A stretch of 64,000 bases of DNA from Streptomyces sp. HUAS MG91. GTDB lineage: Bacteria; Actinomycetota; Actinomycetes; Streptomycetales; Streptomycetaceae. Below, piece by piece: positions 41,104-49,507 of this stretch (positions are counted from its first letter, which is position 1; each line of letters starts with the position of its first letter). Where the stretch lies: NCBI RefSeq assembly GCF_040529335.1, contig NZ_CP159534.1:3658001-3722000 (forward strand), read 5' to 3'. The translations under genes and the position numbers were made by a program. A model generated the notes under the pieces. The model was not told the DNA's origin. It saw only the letters and a program-made list of their open reading frames with translations, and searched no databases.

Positions 41104-41577
41104 GTGACCGAGGAAAAGACAAGCGTCCTGGAGGGCTTCAAGGCCTTCCTGCTCCGTGGCAATGTGATCGACCTCGCGGTCGCGGTCGTCATCGGCGCCG
41201 CGTTCACGAACGTCGTGAACTCCGTGGTCAAGGGCGTGATCAATCCGCTGGTGGGCGCGCTCGGCTCCCAGGACCTCGACCACTACCAGTCGTGCCTGAA
41301 GGGCCCGTGCTCGGTGAACGACGCCGGGGAGGTCACGCAGGGCATCCTGATCATGTGGGGCTCGGTGCTCAGCGCCGTCCTCAGCTTCGTGATCACCGCC
41401 GCGGTGGTCTACTTCCTGATGGTGCTGCCGATGGCCAAGTACCTGGCCAGGGCGGCGGCCCGGAAGGCGGCGAAGGAGGGCGCCCAGGAGACGATCGAGG
41501 TCTCGGAGCTGGAGGTCCTCAAGGAGATCCGCGACGCGCTGATCTCGCAGCGCGGTTCGGGGCACAGCACCCCGTAG
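41104..41577 (+). CDS. mscL: Large-conductance mechanosensitive channel MscL
   Basis: A 157-aa channel subunit that opens under membrane tension to release solutes on osmotic downshock. The N-terminal helix ([20 protein letters not shown]) and TM1 with its Ala/Gly-rich pore lining ([11 protein letters not shown]) are typical, TM2 follows a short external loop containing two cysteines, and the C-terminus is a charged amphipathic helix. GTG 41104 has AAGGG 7 nt upstream. Confidence 0.96.
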   Translation: MTEEKTSVLEGFKAFLLRGNVIDLAVAVVIGAAFTNVVNSVVKGVINPLVGALGSQDLDHYQSCLKGPCSVNDAGEVTQGILIMWGSVLSAVLSFVITAAVVYFLMVLPMAKYLARAAARKAAKEGAQETIEVSELEVLKEIRDALISQRGSGHSTP

Positions 41578-41581
41578 CGGA

Positions 41582-41782
41582 TCAGATGTGGTGGGGCGGC
41601 TTCTCGTCGAGGAAGCGGGCCAGGTCGGCGGCGCTGTTGTCGGACGCCGTCGGCCTCTCGCCCCACCCGTGGTCCGAGTCGTCCGCGGACTGCGCCGTCA
41701 GCGGATCGTCGAAGATCAGCGCGGCCTTCGGATCACGCTTCTTCGGGTCGCGCTTCTTGGGGTCGGGGGCGGTGCTGCTCAT
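41582..41782 (-). CDS. Small conserved hydrophilic protein
   Basis: A 66-aa soluble protein of unknown function. It has a duplicated basic motif PKKRDPKKRDPK near the N-terminus followed by an acidic, Ser/Asp-rich part and the ending FLDEKPPHHI. TACTCT (41794-41789 on the minus strand) is 6 nt before the ATG, suggesting a leaderless mRNA. It converges on mscL with 4 nt between stops and precedes neither pfl gene closely enough to call an operon. No family was recognised. Confidence 0.7.
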   Translation of the reverse strand: MSSTAPDPKKRDPKKRDPKAALIFDDPLTAQSADDSDHGWGERPTASDNSAADLARFLDEKPPHHI

Positions 41783-41816
41783 GGCTCCAGAGTACGTCGC
41801 GGCCGGGCGATCCGGC

Positions 41817-42620
41817 TCAGACGGCCCGGAGGCCGTGGGCCTCGAAGATCGACTTGGCGGTGGCGACCTGCTCCGGGGTGGGCGACGGGGTGTCGTGCAG
41901 GGTGAAGGTCTTGCCGAGCGCCTCCCACTTCGCCTCGCCGAGCTTGTGGAAGGGCAGCACGTCGACCCGGTCGACGTTGCCGAGGGAGCCGGCGAAGGCG
42001 GCGACGCCCTCGATGTTGGCGGGGTCGTCGGTCAGGCCGGGGACGAGCACGAAGCGCACCCAGACCTTCTTGCCGAGGTCGGCGAGACGGTGCGCGAAGT
42101 CGAGGGTGGGCTGCAGCGGGCGGCCGGTGACCTTCTTGTAGGTGGCGCGGTCCCAGGACTTGATGTCGAGCAGCACCAGGTCGACGTCGCGCAGCAGGGC
42201 GTCGGTGGCGCGCACGCCGAGGAAGCCCGAGGTGTCCAGGGCGGTGTGCAGGCCCAGTTCGTGCTTGAAGCGGTGCAGCAGTTCCCCGGCGAAGACGGGC
42301 TGGAGGAGCGGTTCGCCGCCGCTGATGGTGGCGCCGCCGCCCGCGGCCTCGATGAACCGGGTGTACTTGGCGGCTTCCGCGACGATCGCGTCGGCCGAGG
42401 TGCGCTTGCCGTCGCGCATCCGCCAGGTGTCGGGGTTGTGGCAGTACAGGCAGGTCAGCGGGCAGCCGGAGAGGAACGTCACGAACCGTGTGCCCGGTCC
42501 GTCGACACCGGTCGACAGGTCCCAGGAGTGCACCGAGCCCTCGGTGGGGCGGTGCGTCGCGGCGGCGGCCGGGGTGGCGGCGTCGTTCGCGGTCAGGTTC
42601 CGGGTGAGCAGAACGGTCAT
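41817..42620 (-). CDS. pflA: Pyruvate formate-lyase activating enzyme
   Basis: A 267-aa radical SAM enzyme. The cluster motif is Cys53-PLT-Cys57-LY-Cys60 and the SAM-binding segment ISGGEPLLQP. It installs the glycyl radical on PflB under anoxic conditions. The first about 25 residues are a low-complexity Ala/Thr extension. It lies 96 nt downstream of pflB in the same direction. Being oxygen-sensitive chemistry, its presence implies use during oxygen limitation. Confidence 0.95.
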   Translation of the reverse strand: MTVLLTRNLTANDAATPAAAATHRPTEGSVHSWDLSTGVDGPGTRFVTFLSGCPLTCLYCHNPDTWRMRDGKRTSADAIVAEAAKYTRFIEAAGGGATISGGEPLLQPVFAGELLHRFKHELGLHTALDTSGFLGVRATDALLRDVDLVLLDIKSWDRATYKKVTGRPLQPTLDFAHRLADLGKKVWVRFVLVPGLTDDPANIEGVAAFAGSLGNVDRVDVLPFHKLGEAKWEALGKTFTLHDTPSPTPEQVATAKSIFEAHGLRAV

Positions 42621-42716
42621 GGCAGGGCTCCTCGAAGTCCGAGGTGGAGGTGGGGTGTTCGCGCTTCCCGGGGCCGGAGTGAGGGCCCGGCCCCGGGAGC
42701 GCGGATCAGCGGGGGC

Positions 42717-44999
42717 TCACAGGGAGCCGTGGAAGGTGCGGTTGATGACGTCCAGCTGCTGCTCGCGCGTCAGGCGGACGAAGTTCACCGCGTAGCCGGA
42801 GACCCGGATGGTCAGCTGCGGGTAGTTCTCCGGGTGTTCCATGGCGTCCTCCAGGGTCGCCTTGTCGAGGACGTTGACGTTCATGTGGAAGCCGTCGCTG
42901 GCCATGAAGCCGTCGAGCACGCCGGAGAGGTTGCCGATCCGCTCGGTGGGTGTGCGGCCCAGGGCGTCCGGGGTGATCGTGTTGGTCAGCGAGATGCCGT
43001 CCTCGGCGTCGTCGTAGGGCAGCTTCGCGACCGACAGCGCGGAGGCGATGTAGCCGTGCTCGTCGCGCCCGTTCATCGGGTTGGCGCCGGGGGCGAAGGG
43101 CATGCCGGCGCGGCGGCCGTCCGGGGTGTTGCCGGTCTTCTTGCCGTAGACGACGTTCGAGGTGATCGTCAGCACGGACTGGGTGTGGACCGCGTCCCGG
43201 TAGGTGGGGTGCTTGCGGACCTTCTCCATGAAGCCGTGGACGATCGACTTCGCGATCTGGTCGGCCCGGTCGTCGTTGTTGCCGTAGGCCGGGTAGTCGC
43301 CCTCGATCTCGTAGTCGACGGCGAGGCCGGTCTCGTCGCGGATCACCTTGACCCTGGCGTGCTTGATCGCCGAGAGGGAGTCCGCGGCGACCGACAGGCC
43401 CGCGATGCCGCACGCCATGGTGCGCAGGATCTCCTGGTCGTGCAGGGCCATCTCGATGCGCTCGTAGGCGTACTTGTCGTGCATGTAGTGGATGACGTTG
43501 AGCGCGTGGACGTACGTCTTCGCCAGCCAGTCCAGCATCGCGTCGTAGCGCTCGGCGACGGTGTCGTAGTCCAGGTAGTCGCCCTCGACGGGCTCGAAGC
43601 CCTCGACGACGCGCTTGCCGGACTTCTCGTCCCGCCCGCCGTTGATCGCGTAGAGCAGCGCCTTGGCGACGTTCACGCGGGCGCCGAAGAACTGCATCTG
43701 CTTGCCGACGGCCATCGCGGAGACGCAGCAGGCGATGGCGGTGTCGTCGCCGTACTTGGGGCGCATCAGGTCGTCGGACTCGAACTGGATGGCCGAGCTG
43801 TCGATGGCGACCTGGGAGGCGAAGTCCTTGAAGCCCTTGGGCAGGTCGCGCGACCAGAAGACCGTCAGGTTCGGCTCGGGGGCCGGGCCCAGGTTGTAGA
43901 GGGTCTGCAGGGCGCGGAAGGTGGTCCGCGAGACCAGCGGCCGGCCGTCCTCGCCGATGCCGGCCATCGACCAGGTGACCCAGGTCGGGTCGCCGGAGTA
44001 GAGGTCGTTGTACTCGGGGGTGCGCAGGAAGCGGACGATGCGGAGCTTGATGACGAAGTCGTCGATGAACTCCTGGGCCTCGGACTCGGTGAGGAGGCCG
44101 TTGTCGATGTCCCGCTGGAGGTAGATGTCGAGGAAGTTGTCGATGCGGCCGATCGACATGGCCGCGCCGTTCTGCTCCTTCACGGCGGCGAGGTAGCCGA
44201 AGTACAGCCACTGGACGGCCTCGCGGCCGGTGCGGGCCGGGCCGGAGATGTCGTAGCCGTACGACATCGCCATCGCCTTGAGCTCGTTCAGGGCCTTGAT
44301 CTGCTCGGAGATCTCCTCGCGGTCGCGGATGACGTGCTCGGTGGGCCACTCGGCGGCGAGCCGGTCCTTGTCGGCCTGCTTGGCGGCGATGAGCCGGTCG
44401 ACGCCGTAGAGGGCGACGCGGCGGTAGTCGCCGATGATGCGGCCGCGGCCGTAGGCGTCGGGCAGGCCGGTGATGATGCCGGAGGAGCGGCAGGCGCGGA
44501 TCTCGGGGGTGTAGGCGTCGAAGACGCCCTCGTTGTGGGTCTTGCGGAGGTGGGTGTAGATCTCCCGGACCTCGGGGTCGGCCTCGTAGCCGTAGGCGTT
44601 GAGGGCCCCCTCGACCATGCGCCAGCCGCCGTTCGGCATGATCGCGCGCTTGAGCGCGCCGTCCGTCTGGAGGCCGACGATGAGGTCCTTGTGGTCCTTG
44701 GCGTCGCCGTCGATGTAGCCGGGCCTGAAGGCGTCGATGCGGGACGGGGTCTTCACGTCCACGTCGTAGACGCCGCGCTCGATCTCCGTCGGGAACATCG
44801 ACAGGAGCTTGTTCCACACGGCGGTGGTGCGCTCGGTCGGGCCGGCGAGGAAGGAGCCGTCGCCCTCGTAGGGGGTGTAGTTCTGCTGGACGAAGTCGCG
44901 GACGTCGACGGCGTCGCGCCACAGGCCCCCCTTGAAGCCGTCCCAGGCCTCGCCGTGCGTCGTGGTTTCCGTCGTCTGCTCCGCGGGAGTGGCAGTCAT
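42717..44999 (-). CDS. pflB: Formate C-acetyltransferase (pyruvate formate-lyase)
   Basis: A 760-aa glycyl-radical enzyme converting pyruvate and CoA to acetyl-CoA and formate. The active-site pair Cys424-Cys425 (IACCVSAM) and the radical Gly735 in RVSGYAV, 25 residues from the C-terminus as in E. coli Pfl, are intact. ATG 44999 with GGAAGG upstream is preferred over ATG 45017. It is paired with pflA downstream and narK upstream. A consensus Rex operator lies 187 bp before the start (45186-45201), and a second near-palindrome lies at 45081-45104, so redox-controlled expression is likely. Confidence 0.96.
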   Translation of the reverse strand: MTATPAEQTTETTTHGEAWDGFKGGLWRDAVDVRDFVQQNYTPYEGDGSFLAGPTERTTAVWNKLLSMFPTEIERGVYDVDVKTPSRIDAFRPGYIDGDAKDHKDLIVGLQTDGALKRAIMPNGGWRMVEGALNAYGYEADPEVREIYTHLRKTHNEGVFDAYTPEIRACRSSGIITGLPDAYGRGRIIGDYRRVALYGVDRLIAAKQADKDRLAAEWPTEHVIRDREEISEQIKALNELKAMAMSYGYDISGPARTGREAVQWLYFGYLAAVKEQNGAAMSIGRIDNFLDIYLQRDIDNGLLTESEAQEFIDDFVIKLRIVRFLRTPEYNDLYSGDPTWVTWSMAGIGEDGRPLVSRTTFRALQTLYNLGPAPEPNLTVFWSRDLPKGFKDFASQVAIDSSAIQFESDDLMRPKYGDDTAIACCVSAMAVGKQMQFFGARVNVAKALLYAINGGRDEKSGKRVVEGFEPVEGDYLDYDTVAERYDAMLDWLAKTYVHALNVIHYMHDKYAYERIEMALHDQEILRTMACGIAGLSVAADSLSAIKHARVKVIRDETGLAVDYEIEGDYPAYGNNDDRADQIAKSIVHGFMEKVRKHPTYRDAVHTQSVLTITSNVVYGKKTGNTPDGRRAGMPFAPGANPMNGRDEHGYIASALSVAKLPYDDAEDGISLTNTITPDALGRTPTERIGNLSGVLDGFMASDGFHMNVNVLDKATLEDAMEHPENYPQLTIRVSGYAVNFVRLTREQQLDVINRTFHGSL

Positions 45000-45080
45000 C
45001 TGCGGCACCTTCCCCATCTCTTCGACCGGTTCGTTGCTACGTATTCATTGGACTCCCGCCGGGCCGCCGCCGGGGGCCGC

Positions 45081-45104
45081 AATGGTCCTGAATTCGGGAC
45101 CATT
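45081..45104. promoter_or_regulatory. 24-bp near-perfect palindrome upstream of pflB
   Basis: Arms AATGGTCC and GGACCATT flank an 8-nt centre that itself contains GAATTC, so 11 of 12 base pairs are symmetric. It lies about 82-105 bp before the pflB start. It is a likely operator for an unidentified dimeric regulator. Confidence 0.55.
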
Positions 45105-45185
45105 GGACCCACTTTTGGGGCAGCGGGGACGGGGATTCACCGTCTGACCTGGGGTTTCCCTCGGGACTTTCGACCCAAGTTCGCT

Positions 45186-45201
45186 TGTGAACGCATTCAC
45201 A
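45186..45201. promoter_or_regulatory. Rex operator (ROP) upstream of pflB
   Basis: TGTGAAC-GCA-TTCACA, embedded in a 20-bp perfect dyad (CTTGTGAA-CGCA-TTCACAAG, 45184-45203), matches the Streptomyces Rex consensus TGTGAACNNNTTCACA without mismatch. Rex senses the NADH/NAD+ ratio and represses fermentative and respiratory genes when NAD+ is high. It lies 18 bp beyond the narK stop and upstream of pflB. Confidence 0.85.
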
Positions 45202-45218
45202 AGAATTTCCCGAAAAAG

Positions 45219-46652
45219 TCAGCTCGGGGACTCGGCGCCCTTGCGGGCGTAGAACCACCAGCAGACGGCGACGCAGGTGGCGTAGAAGCCCACGAAGCAC
45301 CACAGGGCGCTGGTGACCGCGAAGTTGGCGAACATCGCGGGGATGAAGAAGAAGCCGTAGGCGGCGATCGCCGAGGTGAATCCGGTGACGGCGCCGGACT
45401 CCATCTCCGCCTGCTTGAGCGCCTTCGTGTACTCGGGGGTGCCCTCCGTCAGGTTCTTCAGGTGCTGCCCCCGGAAGATCACGGGGATCTGGCGGAACGT
45501 GGAGCCGTTGCCGATGCCGCTGAAGAGGAAGGCCGCGTAGAAGCAGAGCAGGAAGCCCACGAAGTTGCCGCCCGCGCCGTTCGACGGCATGCAGTTGATG
45601 ACGCCGATGATCGAGCCGGCCATGCCCACGAACGAGATGATCGTGACGCGCGCGCCGCCCAGCTTGTCGCCGAGCCAGCCGCCGCCCCAGCGGGCGAGGG
45701 CGCCGATGGCCGGGCCGATCCAGGCGTAGGTGGCGGCGGTGTAGGCCGCGTCGATCGGGGTCCAGGTCGTCTTGATCAGCATCGGCAGGGCGGCGGCGAA
45801 GCCGATGAAGGAGCCGAAGGTGCCGACGTAGAGCCACGTCATCAGCCAGTTGTGCTTGCGCTTGAAGATGACCTTCTGCTGCTTGAAGGGGGTGGAGGCG
45901 ACCTTGAGGTCGTTCTGGCCGAACCAGGCGATCACGGCCAGGACCACGAGCACGGGAACCCAGAGGAACGCGGCGTTCTGCAGATAGACCGGCGTGCCGT
46001 CGGCCTTGTGCTGGGCCGAGCCGAGCGCGATGACCGAGCTGGTGATGACGATCGGGGTGAGCAGCTGGACGACGGAGACGCCGAGGTTGCCGAGGCCGCC
46101 GTTGATGCCGGTCGCGTTGCCCTTCTCGCGCTTGGGGAAGAAGAAGCCGATGTTGGCGAGCGAGGAGGCGAAGTTGGCGCCGCCGAAGCCGCAGAGGGCG
46201 GCGATGGCGACCATCACGGCGTACGGGGTTCCGGTGTTCTGCACGGCGATGCCGAGCCAGATCAGCGGGATCACCAGGACCAGGGTGGACAGCGCGGTGA
46301 AGCGGCGCTGGCCGATGCGCGGGCCGAGGAACGTGTAGAAGATCCGGGCCGTACCGCCGGTGAGACCGGGCACGGCGGTCAGCCAGAACAGCTGGGAGGT
46401 GCTGAAGCTGAAGCCGACGTCGGCCAGGTTCGTCGCGGTGACGCTCCACACCTGCCACACCACGAAGGCCACGAGGAGTGCGGGGACGGCGATCCAGAGG
46501 TTGCGGGTGGCGACCCGCTTGCCGATGGACTTCCAGAAGAGGTCGTTCTCGGGTTCCCAGTCGGTGATGGTGCGGCCCGGGCGGTACTGGCCCGGGTCGT
46601 AGGACGAAGTGACGTCGTCGACCGCGGCGGCGTCCCTGACGGCAGGACTCAT
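45219..46652 (-). CDS. narK: NarK-type nitrate/nitrite transporter
   Basis: A 477-aa MFS transporter of the nitrate-nitrite porter family. The two glycine-rich signature helices are present: CGFGGANFASSLANIG and NATGINGGLGNLGVSVVQ in the first half, and the AFLFSGIGNGSTFRQIP region in the second. ATG 46652 has AGGAA 6 nt upstream. It precedes pflB/pflA on the same strand with a 219-bp gap holding a Rex site. It suggests nitrate uptake or nitrite export during oxygen limitation; no nitrate reductase gene is in the window. Confidence 0.93.
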   Translation of the reverse strand: MSPAVRDAAAVDDVTSSYDPGQYRPGRTITDWEPENDLFWKSIGKRVATRNLWIAVPALLVAFVVWQVWSVTATNLADVGFSFSTSQLFWLTAVPGLTGGTARIFYTFLGPRIGQRRFTALSTLVLVIPLIWLGIAVQNTGTPYAVMVAIAALCGFGGANFASSLANIGFFFPKREKGNATGINGGLGNLGVSVVQLLTPIVITSSVIALGSAQHKADGTPVYLQNAAFLWVPVLVVLAVIAWFGQNDLKVASTPFKQQKVIFKRKHNWLMTWLYVGTFGSFIGFAAALPMLIKTTWTPIDAAYTAATYAWIGPAIGALARWGGGWLGDKLGGARVTIISFVGMAGSIIGVINCMPSNGAGGNFVGFLLCFYAAFLFSGIGNGSTFRQIPVIFRGQHLKNLTEGTPEYTKALKQAEMESGAVTGFTSAIAAYGFFFIPAMFANFAVTSALWCFVGFYATCVAVCWWFYARKGAESPS

Positions 46653-46869
46653 GACGTGTTCCTGGTGGTGAGGAGGGGATTCCTGACAGGTCGTGCTCCT
46701 CAAGCGTCTCGCTGGGGTAAATGGGGCGTAAGGGGAATTGGTCGGGTGGCGGGCGTCCCGAAAGTACGGGGTGAGGGGCGACCAAGGTCCTGCCGGCGGC
46801 GACGCGTTGGGGGCGGCCGTCCGCCCGCGGTGTCGGCACATCGTGCCGCTGATCTGCTGTGCTTGGCGC

Positions 46870-48159
46870 ATGACGTCGTCCACACCGCACGATCCGCACC
46901 CGCACCACGGCCCGGAAGCGCACCACGCGCCGCAGGCACCCGGCGCCTCGCGCCCGCACCAGGAGCGGTCCCGGCCCTCCCCCGTCCGCCGCATGGTCGA
47001 GCGGGGGCGGGACGAGCAGCACCGGGTGGCCTCGTCGCTGGAGCTGTTCTTCGACCTCTGCTTCGTCGTGGCGGTCGCCCAGGGCGGGGTGGAGCTGGTG
47101 CACGCCATCGCCGAGGGGCATGCGGGCAGCGGCGTCGTGAACTACGCGCGGATCTTCTTCGCCATCTGGTGGGCGTGGATGAACTTCACCTGGTTCGCCT
47201 CCGCCTACGACAACGACGACGTGATCTACCGGCTCGTCACGCTCGTCCAGATCGCGGGGGTGCTGGTCCTCGCGGCGGGCGTCTCCCGCGCCTTCGAGGA
47301 CGACGACTTCACCGTCGTCTGGCTCGGTTACCTGATCATGCGGGTCGCGATGGCGGCGCACTGGCTGCGGGCCGCGCGGTCGAGCAGCGGAGCGGAGCGG
47401 AAGGTCGCCCTGCGGTACGCGGGCGGGGTGCTGGTGTGCCAGGTGGGCTGGCTGGCCCTGATGCTCACCCCCGACTGGGCCGTGCAGAGCTGGATCTTCC
47501 TCGCGATGGCGGTCCTGGAGATGTGCGTGCCCGTCTTCGCGGAGCGGGACCGGCAGACGTCCTGGCACGCGCACCACATCTCCGAGCGGTACGGCTTGTT
47601 CACGATCATCGTGATCGGCGAGACGATCGCCGCGGCGACGGTCGCGGTGAAGTCGGGCATCGAGGAGCACGACGCGCTCGGCGAACTCCTGCCGATCGCC
47701 GCCGGTGGGCTGCTCATCGTGTTCGCCGCGTGGTGGATCTACTTCGCGGTGCCGATCCACGACCGGCTGCACGACAACCGGCAGGCGTTCGTCTGGGGAT
47801 ACGGCCACTACCTGATCTTCGCGTCGGCGGCGGCGATCGGCGCGGGCATCGAGGTCGCGGTCGAGCAGGCCGTCGGCGAGGCCCACCTGAGCCGCACGGC
47901 CGCGTCCGCCGCCGTGACGATCCCGTGCGCGGTGTTCCTGGTCATGGTGTGGGCGTTGCACGCGCGGTTCTTCAAGGTGGGCATCGCGCAGCAACTGACA
48001 CTGCCGGTCAGCGCGCTGGCGGTGCTCGCCTGCACGTTCGCCGGGCACTGGGCGGTCCTCGCGGCGGGGATCGTGACGGCGCTGACGGTGGCGGCGGGGA
48101 TGACGTTGTCGACACGGGCCGGGCGGGCGGAGGCGGTGGTCCGGGCGGAGAGCTGGTAG
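46870..48159 (+). CDS. Low-temperature-requirement A (LtrA) family membrane protein
   Basis: A 429-aa integral membrane protein with about 11 helices after a His/Pro-rich cytoplasmic N-terminus (residues 1-40, many HxxP units). The family signature SSLELFFDLCFVVAVAQ and the ERYGLFTIIVIGETIAA segment are clear. LtrA was named from a Listeria cold-growth mutant; the molecular function is unknown. ATG 46870 is preferred over longer readings upstream. It is divergent from narK. Confidence 0.9.
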   Translation: MTSSTPHDPHPHHGPEAHHAPQAPGASRPHQERSRPSPVRRMVERGRDEQHRVASSLELFFDLCFVVAVAQGGVELVHAIAEGHAGSGVVNYARIFFAIWWAWMNFTWFASAYDNDDVIYRLVTLVQIAGVLVLAAGVSRAFEDDDFTVVWLGYLIMRVAMAAHWLRAARSSSGAERKVALRYAGGVLVCQVGWLALMLTPDWAVQSWIFLAMAVLEMCVPVFAERDRQTSWHAHHISERYGLFTIIVIGETIAAATVAVKSGIEEHDALGELLPIAAGGLLIVFAAWWIYFAVPIHDRLHDNRQAFVWGYGHYLIFASAAAIGAGIEVAVEQAVGEAHLSRTAASAAVTIPCAVFLVMVWALHARFFKVGIAQQLTLPVSALAVLACTFAGHWAVLAAGIVTALTVAAGMTLSTRAGRAEAVVRAESW

Positions 48160-48238
48160 ATCGTCGGCGGCCCGATGGCGGGCCGACCGGGCCTCTGATG
48201 GACCGCTGGTGGGCCAACTGCCGTGTTAGGCATGGTCC

Positions 48239-49351
48239 ATGACGTTTTCTCATGACGCTCTGACCGATGTGCGCGGGCTGCGCGTGGGGCATGCCACGTG
48301 TGCGGGGGACGGTTCGCTGACCGGGACCACGGTGGTGCTCGCGCCCGAAGGGGGTGCGGTCACCGCGGTCGACGTGCGGGGCGGCGGGCCCGGCACCCGG
48401 GAGACCGACGCGCTGGATCCGCGCAATCTGGTGCAGCGGATCGAGGCGATCGCGTTGACGGGCGGCAGCGCGTTCGGGCTCGACGCGGCGTCGGGGGTCG
48501 TGGCCTGGCTGGAGGAGCAGGGGCGCGGGGTGCCGGTGGGCGATCCCGGGCAGGTGGTGCCGGTGGTTCCGGCGGCCTGCGTGTTCGATCTGGGCCGGGG
48601 CGGCGACTGGCGGGCGCGGCCCGGGGCCGACACGGGTCGCGCCGCGGTGGAGGCGGCCGCGGCGAGCGACCTCGGCGCACCGGTTCAGGAGGGGAACGTC
48701 GGCGCGGGCACCGGGGCGCTCGTCGGTCCGATGCGGGGCGGCATCGGCACCGCGTCGGCCGTGCTCGACTCGGGGATCACGGTCGGGGTGCTGGTCGTCG
48801 CCAATGCGGCGGGCTCGGCGATCGATCCGGCGACGGGGGCGCTGTACGGGGACTTCTTCGCGGGGCGCGGCCCGGTGACGTACCCCTCCCCCGCCGTGCA
48901 CGAGGCGGCCGGGCGGCGGCTGGCGCGGACCCGGGCGGAGGCCGAGGCGACGCACGGCCCGGCGCCGCTGTCCGAACGGCGGGCGGCGGACCAGGGCGCG
49001 CCGCCCCCGCTGAACACCACCCTCGCCGTCGTCGCCACGGACGCCGAGCTGAGCCGCGCCCAGGCGCAGAAGGTGGCGGGCACCGCGCACGACGGGATCG
49101 CGCGGGCCGTGCGCCCGGTCCACCTGCTCAACGACGGTGACACGGTCTTCGCCCTCGCCACCGGGGAGCGGCCGCTCGACGCCGCGAACCCGCTGGCGCT
49201 GAACGAGATCCTGGCGGCGGGCGCGGACCTCGTGACGCGGGCGATCGTACGGGCGGTGCGGGCGGCGGAGACGGTGGTCACACCCGCCGGGACGCACCTG
49301 GCGTACAGCGACCTCTACGGGCCGCAGGACGGGTTGCAGGACAAGACATAG
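48239..49351 (+). CDS. P1-family (DmpA/NylC-like) autoprocessing peptidase
   Basis: A 370-aa N-terminal-nucleophile hydrolase precursor. The N-terminal part carries LTDVRGLRVGHAT and LTGGSAFGLDAASGV, and the self-cleavage point is predicted between Asn259 and Thr260 in PPLNTTLAVVATDA. The Asn-Thr junction resembles NylC nylon-oligomer hydrolase rather than the Gly-Ser junction of DmpA (family knowledge). Start ATG 48239. It follows the LtrA gene by 79 nt; a hairpin around 48163-48187 may separate the units. The substrate is unknown. Confidence 0.9.
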   Translation: MTFSHDALTDVRGLRVGHATCAGDGSLTGTTVVLAPEGGAVTAVDVRGGGPGTRETDALDPRNLVQRIEAIALTGGSAFGLDAASGVVAWLEEQGRGVPVGDPGQVVPVVPAACVFDLGRGGDWRARPGADTGRAAVEAAAASDLGAPVQEGNVGAGTGALVGPMRGGIGTASAVLDSGITVGVLVVANAAGSAIDPATGALYGDFFAGRGPVTYPSPAVHEAAGRRLARTRAEAEATHGPAPLSERRAADQGAPPPLNTTLAVVATDAELSRAQAQKVAGTAHDGIARAVRPVHLLNDGDTVFALATGERPLDAANPLALNEILAAGADLVTRAIVRAVRAAETVVTPAGTHLAYSDLYGPQDGLQDKT

Positions 49352-49507
49352 GACGAGACGTAGGACGGTTGCGTAACAGACGTAACAGGACTGTCCCTGT
49401 GGCTGCCTTCACAACAAACGGAAGGAACTCTTCCGGTCTTCTCGGACTCTCTCCCCGTACCGGAGAAACCGCCGGGACCATCAAAAAGTACGTAGAAGGA
49501 GCAGACC

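Noticed and set aside
40947..48242. Open frame of 2431 codons on the plus strand
   Set aside because: It runs antisense or out of frame through mscL, pflA, pflB, narK and ltrA. Composition is the Arg/Gly/Asp/Val-rich shadow typical of high-GC DNA, and the genes it crosses have clear family motifs.
49424..49450. Sigma-E promoter for the L,D-transpeptidase gene
   Set aside because: GGAAC is present, but no good -10 occurs at the required spacing; kept only as a remark in the gene entry.
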